Shown piece after piece: positions 48,182 through 56,383 of a stretch of 64,000 nucleotides of DNA. The stretch covers positions 1,612,001-1,676,000 of the forward strand of contig NZ_CP130427.1 of NCBI RefSeq assembly GCF_030518795.1, written 5' to 3'. The position numbers and the translations under genes were made by a program. This stretch comes from Micromonospora sp. NBRC 110009 (GTDB lineage Bacteria > Actinomycetota > Actinomycetes > Mycobacteriales > Micromonosporaceae). How positions within the stretch are numbered: position 1 is the first letter of the stretch; each line of letters begins with the position of its first letter. Under the pieces are notes generated by a model, which saw nothing but the letters and a program-made list of their open reading frames with translations, was not told where the DNA came from and made no database searches.

Positions 48182-48900
48182 GCCGACTCCGAGCGGACCA
48201 CCGGGCCGCGTTCCCGGTCGCCGCCGGCCCGGCCGGCGGCGCCGTTGGCGTGGCCCGTCGTGGGATCGGCGGGCGGCCGGAGGGCGGCGTCGCTCGCCGG
48301 CTGGTCCACCGGCGCCGCGACCGGGGCCACCGGGGCGGCCGGGGTCGGAGCCTCGGGGCTCGGCAGCGGCGCCACGTCCTCGACGGCCGCGGCGGCGGGT
48401 GCCTCCGCCACGCCGGCCTCGGCGGTGAGCGCGTTGGCCGGCGTCCCGGTGGACGGCGCGTCGGCGGTCCCGGTGTCGGCGGTCGACCCGTCGGTGCCCG
48501 GGTTGACCCGGTCGGTCGCGGTGTCGGCGGCCGGCGCGGTCCCGGCGGCCTCCTCGCGGGCGCGGCGCAGCGCGTCGGCCTCCTCCGTGCGGCCCTCGCG
48601 GAGCGCGGCGATCTCGGCCTCGAGCACGCCGATCAGCTCCGACTTGTAGCCGATGTCGTACGCGGCCCGGCGCATCGCCTGGTCGACCTGGGCCATCCGG
48701 TAGCCGCGCAGCCCGGTGTCGAAGCGCACCTCGGCGATGTCCGACTCGCGCAGCGGGCGGCTGCCCGGCAGGGGCACGGCTCGCCCGTCCGGCTCGGTCG
48801 GCACCAGGCCCGGATCCCGCCCGGAGACCAGCACCGTCACCCCGAACACCACCGCCGCCACGGTCAGCGCGACGACCAAGAGGAGCAGAACCTCACCCAT
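48178..48900 (-). CDS. DivIVA-domain membrane protein
   Basis: The 240-residue protein has an N-terminal membrane helix (MGEVLLLLVVALTVAAVVFG), then a DivIVA-type segment (VRFDTGLRGYRMAQVDQAMR, about 63-82) and a short coiled coil. A 130-residue Ala/Pro/Thr-rich tail completes it. DivIVA-type segments bind curved membrane and recruit growth proteins. Its relative in mycobacteria (Rv1209) also lies between folP2 and tag. It faces the folP2 gene divergently and is coupled to the SRPBCC gene. Confidence 0.85.
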   Translation of the reverse strand: MGEVLLLLVVALTVAAVVFGVTVLVSGRDPGLVPTEPDGRAVPLPGSRPLRESDIAEVRFDTGLRGYRMAQVDQAMRRAAYDIGYKSELIGVLEAEIAALREGRTEEADALRRAREEAAGTAPAADTATDRVNPGTDGSTADTGTADAPSTGTPANALTAEAGVAEAPAAAAVEDVAPLPSPEAPTPAAPVAPVAAPVDQPASDAALRPPADPTTGHANGAAGRAGGDRERGPVVRSESA

Positions 48901-49050
48901 GGGGAGATCGTGGCATGCGGGACGGCGCGGGGCGAGCCCTCCACCCGCTCCGGCCATGATTCGGAGCCGGGCGTACCGCCCGGGCCGGTTGCGGCGCGAC
49001 CGGATAGCGTCGGGGGCGGCCGGCGCAGGACCGGAGATCAGGAGGCGGGC

Positions 49051-49920
49051 ATGGCCGGGGCGCTGCGGCTCGGTGGGCGGACCTTCTCCCCCGGTGAGCT
49101 GGTGGTGATGGCGATCGTCAACCGCACGCCGGACTCGTTCTTCGACCGGGGCGCCACCTTCGCCCAGGACAGCGCATTGCGCGCGGTGGAGCGGGCGGTG
49201 GCCGAGGGCGCGGAGATCATCGACATCGGCGGCGTGAAGGCCGGCCCGGGCGACGAGGTCGACGTGGCCGAGGAGATCCGCCGGACGGTGGACACCATCG
49301 CCGCGGTCCGGGCCGCCTTCCCGGACGTGATCATCTCGATCGACACCTGGCGGGCCGAGGTGGCGGTGGAGGCGGTGGCGGCCGGCGCCGACCTGCTCAA
49401 CGACACCTGGTCGGGGGCGGACCCGGCGCTGGCCCGGGTCGCCGCGGAGACCGGCGCCGGGCTGGTCTGCTCGCACGCGGGCGGGCTCACCCCGCGTACC
49501 CGGCCGCACCGGGCCGCGTTCGACGACGTGGTCGCCGACGTGGTGGCGACGGTGACCGGGCTCGCCGAGCGCGCGGTCGCCGTCGGCGTACGCCCGGACG
49601 GGATCCTGATCGACCCGGCGCACGACTTCGGCAAGAACACCCGCCACTCGCTGGAGATCACCCGGCGGCTGGGTGAACTCACCGACACCGGGTGGCCACT
49701 GCTGGTCGCCCTGTCGAACAAGGACTTCATCGGCGAGACGCTGGACCTGCCGGTGCCGGAGCGGCTCGAGGGCACCCTCGCCGCCACCGCCGTGTCGGCC
49801 TGGCTGGGCGCCCGGGTGTTCCGCGCCCACCAGGTACGCGAGACCCGCCGGGTGCTCGACATGGTCGCCTCGATCCGGGGTGACCGGCCGCCGACGCTGA
49901 CCCGGCGCGGCCTGGCCTGA
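49051..49920 (+). CDS. folP2: Dihydropteroate synthase paralogue of the FolP2 type
   Basis: The 289-residue TIM-barrel protein resembles dihydropteroate synthase, but its first loop reads MAIVNRTPDSFFDRGATF instead of the canonical VNVTPDSFSDGG. It shares IDIGGVKAGPGDEVDV, DPAHDFGKNT and LSNKDFIGET with mycobacterial FolP2. FolP2 of M. leprae was reported to lack dihydropteroate synthase activity, so a different role is likely. AGGAGG lies 6 nt before the ATG, and TAGCGT near 49004 is a -10 box. In mycobacteria gpgS follows folP2; here nuoA follows convergently. Confidence 0.88.
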   Translation: MAGALRLGGRTFSPGELVVMAIVNRTPDSFFDRGATFAQDSALRAVERAVAEGAEIIDIGGVKAGPGDEVDVAEEIRRTVDTIAAVRAAFPDVIISIDTWRAEVAVEAVAAGADLLNDTWSGADPALARVAAETGAGLVCSHAGGLTPRTRPHRAAFDDVVADVVATVTGLAERAVAVGVRPDGILIDPAHDFGKNTRHSLEITRRLGELTDTGWPLLVALSNKDFIGETLDLPVPERLEGTLAATAVSAWLGARVFRAHQVRETRRVLDMVASIRGDRPPTLTRRGLA

Positions 49921-49927
49921 GCCGGGG

Positions 49928-50305
49928 TCAGGTCCAGCGGAGGATGTTCTTGCGCCAGGCGTAGAGGATGCCGAGCGCCACCACGGCGACGAAGACCGCC
50001 ATCTCCACCACGGTGGTCACGCCGAACCCGGGCCGGTCGAAGACCAGCGCCCAGGGGAAGAGGAACACGGCCTCGACCGCGAAGAGCACGTAGAGGTACG
50101 CGTACACGTAGTACCGGATCTGCATCTGCGCCCAGTCGCCGCCGACCGGGTCGAGGCCGCACTCGTAGCTGGCCCGCTTGCCCCAGGGATCGGCCGGACG
50201 GTCAGGACGTAACACCCGATTGGCCGAGAACGCAGTAACGAAGAAGAGGACGGCGGCGAGCAGCAGGAGACCGAGCGTGGCGTACGAGCCGAGGTAACCG
50301 GTCAC
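49928..50305 (-). CDS. nuoA: NADH-quinone oxidoreductase subunit A (solitary)
   Basis: The 125-residue protein has three membrane helices and the NuoA signature YECGLDPVGGDWAQMQIRYY followed by LYVLFAVEAVFLFPWA. NuoA is a core membrane subunit of complex I at the ubiquinone/menaquinone cavity. The gene is alone: no nuoB or other nuo gene lies on either side, and it ends 7 nt from the folP2 stop. TAGGCT (50318-50313, reverse) is 7 nt before the GTG, so it has its own leaderless promoter. Confidence 0.93.
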   Translation of the reverse strand: MTGYLGSYATLGLLLLAAVLFFVTAFSANRVLRPDRPADPWGKRASYECGLDPVGGDWAQMQIRYYVYAYLYVLFAVEAVFLFPWALVFDRPGFGVTTVVEMAVFVAVVALGILYAWRKNILRWT

Positions 50306-50434
50306 GAGCGGGAGCCTACCGTCCCGGCCGCCGGCGCGGCCGGCACACGTTACGGATTTGTTTCCTTCTGGAACTAGTGCCGGACGGCAACCATTACCGA
50401 ATAATGAAATTTCACTGAGCGTCACGGAGGACAG

Positions 50435-51823
50435 ATGGCCCGCCCCCGCGTACGCCCCGCCGAGCGGGTCGCGCACCGACGTATCCCCGCGCTGCTCGGG
50501 CCCGCGTTGGCCGCCGGCCTCGTGGCGGCGGTCGCGGTGGCGCCCGGGTGGGCGACGGCCTCGCCGACAGTGACCGGCGTGGTCCGCGCGGCGACCGACC
50601 CGGCGGCCGAGCCGGGCACCGATCCGACCCCCACGGTGGACCCGACCGCGACCGACCCGGCGCCCACCACCGCGCCGCCGACCGAGAGCGCGCCGCCGGA
50701 GACCACGCCACCGCCCCCGCCGACCACCGACCCGGCCCCGACCACCACCGAGCCGGCGCCGCCGGTCCCCACCGCCGCGCCGACCACCACCGCGCCCGCT
50801 CAGCCGCCCGTCGCCCCGCGCCCGCCGGTCCCCGGCCGGCCCGGCGGTGGCCCGCTCGGGGTGCACGTCACCACCGGGGACGTCGCCCTCACCTCCGCCT
50901 ACTGGAACGCGCACAGCACGGTGACCACGATGCGGGTGACCGTGACCAACACCGGCGGCACGGCGGAGCGGATCGGCCTCCGTTACACGCTGCCGGCCGG
51001 GCTCACCGACGCGGGGACCCCGGGCTGCGCGTCCGCCGGCGGGGGCAGCTACCGCTGCGGCGAGTGGCGTGCCGCCCCGGGCGCCCGGTTCAGCAGTAGG
51101 ATCCGGATCCGGGTCGCCGGCACGGCCTGGCGGTCCATGCCGCTGAGCGGCTCGGTCCGGGTGACCGCCACCGCGCCGGGGGGCGCCGGCCCGGCCACCG
51201 ACGATGAGGGCTTCGCGGTCCTCTTCCCGCCCGGCCCGCCGGTCCCCGGCATCTCGCTCCGCGCCGACGAGGTGGCCTTCGACATCAGCGGCGCCCCGAC
51301 CGCCCTCTCCGTACGCCTCGGCAACACCGGCCGGGTGGACGCCGCCGGGCGGGTCGAGGTGGTGCTCCCCGGCGGGGTGACCGCCACCGAGGCGCCCGCC
51401 GGCTGCACCCCCGTGGCCCCCGACCGCACCCGCTGTGAGCTGGGCACCCTCCCGGCCGGACGCACCGCCACCCTGCGGCTGCCGGTGACCGCCACGGCCG
51501 AGGCCCAGCGCCGGGCCCCGCTCGCCGGCGCCGTGGTCGGGCGGCTCGACCCGCGCAGCGGCCGGGAGCGGCAGGTGCAGATGAGCTTCCGGATCAACGC
51601 CGCCGCCGCGCTGACCACCCCGCCGGTCGGCACGCCGACCCCTACCGGCTCCCAGGGCGTCCTGGCCGCCGCCGAAAGGCAAACCGGCGGGCTCGGCCTC
51701 AGCTCCGTGCAGCAGACGGCGACCATCCTGATCGCGGTCTCCGCGCTGGTGGTGCTCCTTGCCCTCGCCCTGGCGACCACGTCGCTGCGCCGCCGGATGA
51801 ACGGTCCGACCGGGCAGGACTGA
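50435..51823 (+). CDS. Secreted, membrane-anchored surface protein with DUF11-like domains
   Basis: The 462-residue protein has a Sec signal (residues 1-42, ALLGPALAAGLVAAVAVAPG), a Pro/Thr-rich stalk (50-135) and two beta-sandwich domains. These resemble DUF11/CARDB repeats (MRVTVTNTGGTAERIGLRYT; LSVRLGNTGRVDAAGRVEVV). A C-terminal membrane helix (about 428-450) with a basic stop (LRRRMNG) anchors it. It is a cell-surface protein of unknown ligand. CGGAGGACAG precedes the ATG. The upstream 129 bp is AT-rich for this genome. Confidence 0.8.
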   Translation: MARPRVRPAERVAHRRIPALLGPALAAGLVAAVAVAPGWATASPTVTGVVRAATDPAAEPGTDPTPTVDPTATDPAPTTAPPTESAPPETTPPPPPTTDPAPTTTEPAPPVPTAAPTTTAPAQPPVAPRPPVPGRPGGGPLGVHVTTGDVALTSAYWNAHSTVTTMRVTVTNTGGTAERIGLRYTLPAGLTDAGTPGCASAGGGSYRCGEWRAAPGARFSSRIRIRVAGTAWRSMPLSGSVRVTATAPGGAGPATDDEGFAVLFPPGPPVPGISLRADEVAFDISGAPTALSVRLGNTGRVDAAGRVEVVLPGGVTATEAPAGCTPVAPDRTRCELGTLPAGRTATLRLPVTATAEAQRRAPLAGAVVGRLDPRSGRERQVQMSFRINAAAALTTPPVGTPTPTGSQGVLAAAERQTGGLGLSSVQQTATILIAVSALVVLLALALATTSLRRRMNGPTGQD

Positions 51824-52043
51824 CCGTGCGGCCGGCGGCCGGCGGCCGGCGGCCGGTGATCTGAATTACGGGTCGCGGTACTAAACCCGGCGAAGCCGGG
51901 CATACACCTGCCCGATCAGGTCCCATACGTCGGACCTCCACCAAGGTTGCCCTAAGGGCCCGACGTAGGCTCTGACGTGAGAAATGGAGCAGGCCGGGCC
52001 AGGAGACGGACGGCCGGCGGCAGCAGCGCGTCAAGGAGGGCAC
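51824..52043. other. Intergenic region before the korAB operon
   Basis: This 220-bp gap starts with tandem GGCCGGC repeats (51831-51856) and a small hairpin CCCGGC-GAA-GCCGGG (51886-51900). TAGGCT at 51966-51971 is a good -10 box, about 70 nt before the micro-ORF that leads the kor operon. No gene is seen. Confidence 0.5.
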
Positions 52044-52121
52044 GTGGCCGGGCAGACCGGGGTCACCAACATGTTCAGCCGCCCCTGCGACGGCGCTGAG
52101 CGAAGCGAGGTGCGGGCGTGA
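52044..52121 (+). CDS. Micro-ORF (25 aa) coupled to korA
   Basis: GGAGG, 5 nt and then GTG at 52044 open a 25-codon frame (starts MAGQTGVTNMF, ends AERSEVRA). Its TGA overlaps the korA GTG as GTGA at 52118-52121. The spacing is ideal for ribosome loading, so the frame is probably translated and may control korA translation. Its 3' part is the GAGCGAAGCGAG repeat also found in the micro-ORF at 3989-4072. Confidence 0.45.
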   Translation: MAGQTGVTNMFSRPCDGAERSEVRA

Positions 52122-53965
52122 CCAAGCAGATCCGTCAACTGGACCGGGTGGTGATCCGGTTCGCCGGGGACTCCGGCGACGGGATGCAGCTCACCGGTGA
52201 CCGGTTCACGTCGGAGACGGCCCAGCTGGGCAATGACATTTCGACGTTGCCGAACTTCCCGGCGGAGATCCGCGCGCCGGCAGGCACCCTGCCGGGGGTG
52301 TCGAGCTTCCAGGTGCACTTCGCCGACTACGACATCCTGACCCCGGGGGACGCGCCGAACGTGCTGGTGGCGATGAACCCGGCCGCGCTCAAGGCGAACC
52401 TGACGGACCTGCCCCGCGGTGCGGACATCATCGTGAACACCGACGAGTTCACGAAGCGGAACCTGGCCAAGGTCGGCTACCAGGTCAGCCCGCTCGACGA
52501 CGACTCCCTCGACGGCTACGTCGTGCACCCGGTCGCCCTGACGTCGATGACGATCGGCGCGCTGACGGAGCTCGAGGTGTCGAAGAAGGACGCGGAGCGG
52601 GCGAAGAACATGTTCGCCCTCGGCCTGCTGTCCTGGATGTATTCGCGGCCGTACGAGTCGACGTTGCGGTTCCTGGAGCGCAAGTTCGCCGCCCGCCCCG
52701 AACTGGTCGCGGCGAACGTGGCCGCGTTCCGCGCGGGCTGGAACTTCGGGGAGACGACCGAGGACTTCTCGGTGCGCTACGAGGTGAAGCCGGCGAAGAT
52801 GCTGGCGGGCACCTACCGCAACATCACCGGCAACGCCGCGCTGTCGCTGGGCCTGGTGGCTGCGGGGGTCCGGTCGGGCCTGCCGGTGTTCCTCGGGGCG
52901 TATCCGATCACCCCGGCGTCGGACATCCTGCACGAGCTGTCCAAGCACAAGCGCTTCGGCGTGGTCACCATGCAGGCCGAGGACGAGATCGCCGCGATCG
53001 GCGCCGCCCTGGGTGCCTCCTACGGCGGCTCCCTCGGGGTCACCACCACCAGCGGCCCCGGCGTCGCCTTGAAGGGGGAGACGATCTCCCTGGCCGTGGC
53101 CCTCGAACTGCCGCTGGTGATCGTCGACGTGCAGCGGGCCGGCCCGTCCACCGGTATGCCGACCAAGACCGAGCAGGCGGACCTCAACATGGCGCTGTAC
53201 GGCCGCCACGGTGAGGCCCCCGTCGCGGTGATCGCCCCCAAGAGCCCCGCCGACTGCTTCTACGCGGCATTGGAGGCGGCGCGGATCGCGTTGACGTATC
53301 GCACGCCGGTGATCCTGCTGTCGGACAACTACGTGGCCAACGGCTCCGAGCCGTGGCTGCTGCCGGACGTGGAGTCGCTGCCGGACCTGCGGGTGGCGTT
53401 CACCACCGCCCCGAACGGGGAGGACGGCACCACCTTCCTGCCCTACCTGCGCGACCCGCAGACGTTGGCCCGGCCGTGGGCGATCCCGGGCACGCCCGGG
53501 CTGGAGCACCGCATCGGCGGCCTGGAGAAGGCCGACAAGACCGGCGACATCTCCTACGACCCGGCCAACCACGACTTCATGGTCCGCACCCGCGCCGCCC
53601 GCATCGAAACCATCCCGGTGCCCGACGTCGAGGTGGAGGACCCCGACGGCGACGCCCGGGTCCTGGTGCTCGGCTGGGGGTCGACGTACGGGCCGATCGG
53701 GGCGGCCTGCCGGGGCCTGCGCCAGCGTGGCCTGAAGATCGCCCAGGCGCACCTGCGGCACCTCGCGCCGATGCCGGCCAACCTCGGCACGGTGCTCAGC
53801 GCCTACGACAAGGTCGTGATCCCGGAGATGAACCTCGGCCAACTCGCCCACGTGGTCCGGGCGAGGTACCTGGTCGACGCGATCGGCTACAACCAGGTCC
53901 GCGGCCTGCCGTTCACCGCCGCGGAACTGGAGACGATGCTGGAAGAGGTCGTGAAGAATGTCTGA
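52118..53965 (+). CDS. korA: 2-oxoacid:ferredoxin oxidoreductase subunit alpha
   Basis: The 615-residue protein fuses the gamma domain (RFAGDSGDGMQLTGDRFTSE at the start, about 1-190) to the alpha/pyrimidine-binding domain (FLGAYPITPASDILHELSKH near 268-287; MQAEDEIAAIGAALGASYGG) and a C-terminal transketolase-like domain. With KorB it oxidatively decarboxylates 2-oxoglutarate (or another 2-oxoacid) to acyl-CoA and reduces ferredoxin. Its GTG overlaps the stop of a 25-codon micro-ORF, and its end overlaps korB by 8 nt. Confidence 0.95.
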   Translation: MTKQIRQLDRVVIRFAGDSGDGMQLTGDRFTSETAQLGNDISTLPNFPAEIRAPAGTLPGVSSFQVHFADYDILTPGDAPNVLVAMNPAALKANLTDLPRGADIIVNTDEFTKRNLAKVGYQVSPLDDDSLDGYVVHPVALTSMTIGALTELEVSKKDAERAKNMFALGLLSWMYSRPYESTLRFLERKFAARPELVAANVAAFRAGWNFGETTEDFSVRYEVKPAKMLAGTYRNITGNAALSLGLVAAGVRSGLPVFLGAYPITPASDILHELSKHKRFGVVTMQAEDEIAAIGAALGASYGGSLGVTTTSGPGVALKGETISLAVALELPLVIVDVQRAGPSTGMPTKTEQADLNMALYGRHGEAPVAVIAPKSPADCFYAALEAARIALTYRTPVILLSDNYVANGSEPWLLPDVESLPDLRVAFTTAPNGEDGTTFLPYLRDPQTLARPWAIPGTPGLEHRIGGLEKADKTGDISYDPANHDFMVRTRAARIETIPVPDVEVEDPDGDARVLVLGWGSTYGPIGAACRGLRQRGLKIAQAHLRHLAPMPANLGTVLSAYDKVVIPEMNLGQLAHVVRARYLVDAIGYNQVRGLPFTAAELETMLEEVVKNV

Positions 53966-54992
53966 GCCCATCGCCCTCAAGCTCACCGCCAAGGACTTCA
54001 AGTCCGACCAGGAAGTGCGCTGGTGCCCCGGCTGCGGCGACTACGCGATCCTCGCCGCCGTGCAGGGCTTCATGCCGGAACTCGGCATCCCGCGGGAGAA
54101 CATCGTCTTCATCTCCGGCATCGGCTGCTCGTCCCGGTTCCCGTACTACATGAACACCTACGGGATGCACTCGATCCACGGTCGCGCGCCGGCGATCGCC
54201 ACCGGCCTGTCGGTGACCCGCCCGGACCTGTCGGTGTGGGTGGTCACCGGCGACGGCGACGCCCTGTCCATCGGCGGCAACCACCTCATCCACGCGCTGC
54301 GCCGCAACGTCAACCTCAAGATCCTGCTGTTCAACAACCGGATCTACGGCCTCACCAAGGGCCAGTACTCCCCGACGTCGGAGACCGGCAAGATCACCAA
54401 GTCGACCCCGGTCGGCTCGGCGGACGCCCCGTTCAACCCGCTGTCGCTGGCGCTCGGCGCGGAGGCCACCTTCGTCGCCCGGACCATCGACTCCGACCGC
54501 AAGCACCTGCAGTCGGTGCTCCGCGCGGCCGCTCAGCACGAGGGGTCGGCGTTCGTGGAGATCTACCAGAACTGCAACATCTTCAACGACGGCGCCTTCG
54601 ACCAGCTGAAGGAACCGGCCACCCGCGACGACTTCCTCATCCGGCTGGAGCACGGGCAGCCGATCACCTTCGGCAAGGACGGGCAGTTCTGCGTCGTCCA
54701 CCCGCCCGGCGGGTTCGGCCTGGAGGTCCGCGACACGGCGGCCACCCCGGCCGAGGAGATCGTGGTGCACGACGCCACGGTCACCGACCCCGCGTACGCC
54801 TTCGCCCTGTCCCGGCTCCCCGGGCTCGACCTGCGCAACACCCCCATCGGGGTGTTCCGCTCGGTGGCCCGGCCGTCCTACGACGCGGTGGTGCAGGAGC
54901 AGGTGACCACTGCCCGGTCGAAGGTCACCGAGACCCAGGAGCAGCAGCTCGCCGGCCTGCTCGCCAGCGGCGACACCTGGACGATCAGCTGA
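53958..54992 (+). CDS. korB: 2-oxoacid:ferredoxin oxidoreductase subunit beta
   Basis: The 344-residue protein binds thiamine diphosphate and a [4Fe-4S] cluster. Cys23 and Cys26 (RWCPGCGDYAIL), Cys about 56 (GIGCSSR) and Cys about 205 (YQNCNIF) are the expected ligands. GDGDALSIGGNHLIHAL with FNNRIYGLTKGQYSPTS is the TPP/Mg motif. It forms the catalytic complex with KorA. A near-perfect hairpin follows 20 nt after the stop. The ferredoxin partner is not in the window. Confidence 0.96.
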   Translation: MSEPIALKLTAKDFKSDQEVRWCPGCGDYAILAAVQGFMPELGIPRENIVFISGIGCSSRFPYYMNTYGMHSIHGRAPAIATGLSVTRPDLSVWVVTGDGDALSIGGNHLIHALRRNVNLKILLFNNRIYGLTKGQYSPTSETGKITKSTPVGSADAPFNPLSLALGAEATFVARTIDSDRKHLQSVLRAAAQHEGSAFVEIYQNCNIFNDGAFDQLKEPATRDDFLIRLEHGQPITFGKDGQFCVVHPPGGFGLEVRDTAATPAEEIVVHDATVTDPAYAFALSRLPGLDLRNTPIGVFRSVARPSYDAVVQEQVTTARSKVTETQEQQLAGLLASGDTWTIS

Positions 54993-55012
54993 CCGTCGCC
55001 GCGCCACTCGGG

Positions 55013-55054
55013 CGGAAAGGGTGGTCACTCCGTGCGGAGTGACCACCCTTTCCG
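55013..55054. terminator. Near-perfect 42-bp palindromic terminator
   Basis: 55013-55032 is the reverse complement of 55035-55054. It forms a stem of about 18 bp with a small loop between korB (forward) and the azoreductase gene (reverse), so it can serve both. Confidence 0.8.
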
Positions 55055-55069
55055 TTCGTCGGGCGGGGC

Positions 55070-55717
55070 TCAGCGCGCGGCGGCGGCCGGCACCCAGAGT
55101 TCGTCGATCTCCCGCTGGGCCGTGGCGAGGCTCGCCTCGTGCAGGGGGATCAGCTCAGCCATGGCCGGGTTCACCGGGGCCAGCGTCAGCTCGGCGGCGA
55201 TGAAGCGCGGCTCCAGACCGGTCATCGAGAGGCCGTGCGGAAGCCAGGGCTCGGCGTGGTCCCAGCCCTCCCGCGGCGTGCCGGGGCCGTAGCCGCCGCC
55301 CCGGCTGGCCAGCACGATGAACTCCCGGCCGCCCAGCAGCCCCGCGCCGGTGCTCGGGTCGTACGCGATGCCCGGGGCGATGAGGTGGTCGACCCAGGTC
55401 TTCACGCTGCTCGGCGCGCCGTAGTTGTAGAGCGGGAGGCCCAGCACGATCGTGTCGGCCCGCTTCACCTCGTCCACCAGCTGCTCGGTCAGCTGCCAGG
55501 ACGCACGCTGCGCCGGCGTGTGCTGCTCCGGCGGCACCATGCGCGCCAGGCCGCCCGCCTCGTCGAGGTGCGGCAGCGGCTCCCGGCCGAGGTCGCGGTA
55601 GGTGACCGTGCCGCCCGGGTGGGCGGTCCGCCACGCCGCGGCGGCACGAGCGGTGAGCTGCCGGCTGACCGAGTGCTCGCCCCGGATGCTCGAGTCGATG
55701 TACAACAGGTGTGGCAT
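55070..55717 (-). CDS. FMN-dependent NADH-azoreductase/quinone reductase (AzoR-like)
   Basis: The 215-residue flavodoxin-fold protein has YIDSSIRGEHSVSRQLTARA (phosphate-binding loop), LGLPLYNYGAPSSVKTWVDH (FMN ring contacts) and LASRGGGYGPGTP. It reduces quinones and azo compounds with NAD(P)H, protecting against electrophiles. It has AAGGGG before the ATG and is divergent from a MarR regulator, the common arrangement for such detoxifying enzymes. Confidence 0.93.
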   Translation of the reverse strand: MPHLLYIDSSIRGEHSVSRQLTARAAAAWRTAHPGGTVTYRDLGREPLPHLDEAGGLARMVPPEQHTPAQRASWQLTEQLVDEVKRADTIVLGLPLYNYGAPSSVKTWVDHLIAPGIAYDPSTGAGLLGGREFIVLASRGGGYGPGTPREGWDHAEPWLPHGLSMTGLEPRFIAAELTLAPVNPAMAELIPLHEASLATAQREIDELWVPAAAAR

Positions 55718-55801
55718 TTGGCTACCCCTTCACAGATGGTTTGTGTAGCGCCAATCATTTATAGCAGGCCGATGTTCCGCAGCCCGGGTAAACTGGGTCA
55801 C
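55718..55801. promoter_or_regulatory. Divergent azoR-marR control region
   Basis: Forward: TAAACT (55789-55794) then 7 nt then the marR ATG, a leaderless start. Reverse: TATAAA (about 55763-55758) fits a -10 box for the azoreductase. CACA-N7-TGTG (55731-55745) is a candidate MarR operator in the azoreductase leader. Confidence 0.5.
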
Positions 55802-56311
55802 ATGCCAGCCGTGCCGGTCGAGGAGTCGGAGCGTCGCTCCGGGGCGCTGCTCGACTACCTGGCCCGGCGGATGCGGCTGCGGTCGGAATCGGTGCTCGCA
55901 CCGCTCGGCCTGCGGCCCCGGCACCTGGTCGCGCTCACCGTGCTGCGCAGCGCGGGCGACATCAGCCAGCAGGCCCTGGCCGGCACGCTGCAGATCGACA
56001 GCACGAACGTCGTGGGGCTGCTCAACGACCTGGAGGCGGCGGGCCTGGTCGAGCGGCGGCGCTCACCCGAGGACCGCCGCCGCCACGTCGTGAGCCTCAC
56101 CGGGACCGGTGCGAAACGCCTCAAGGAGGCGGAATGCGCCCTCGCCGCCGTCGAGGACGAGGTGCTCGGCGCGCTGGACCCGGCCGAGCGCGAAACGCTC
56201 TACGAGCTGCTCCGGCGGGCGACCAGCGGGGCGTCGGTGTCCTGCGCCGACGCGCCGGCGGCCTGCGCCGAGGCGATCACCGGCGACCGGGATCCGGACG
56301 CCGCCTGTTGA
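55802..56311 (+). CDS. MarR-family transcriptional regulator
   Basis: The 169-residue winged-helix protein has HLVALTVLRSAGDISQQALA and NVVGLLNDLEAAGLVERRRS followed by the wing PEDRRRHVVSLTGTG. Cys residues near the C-terminus (SVSCADAPAACAEA) could sense oxidants or quinones. It likely represses the divergent azoreductase gene. The ATG at 55802 is 7 nt after TAAACT with no ribosome binding site. Confidence 0.92.
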   Translation: MPAVPVEESERRSGALLDYLARRMRLRSESVLAPLGLRPRHLVALTVLRSAGDISQQALAGTLQIDSTNVVGLLNDLEAAGLVERRRSPEDRRRHVVSLTGTGAKRLKEAECALAAVEDEVLGALDPAERETLYELLRRATSGASVSCADAPAACAEAITGDRDPDAAC

Positions 56312-56383
56312 GCTGCCCGCCCCGGCGCCACGCCGGGCCGAGCGCTCCGGTGCCGGCGACCGGCCCGCGGCGGATCAGGACGG

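Noticed and set aside
52031..54001. A 650-codon reverse frame opposite korA
   Set aside because: The forward korA protein has complete conserved domains. The reverse frame is low-complexity and motif-free, a typical shadow in a high-GC genome.
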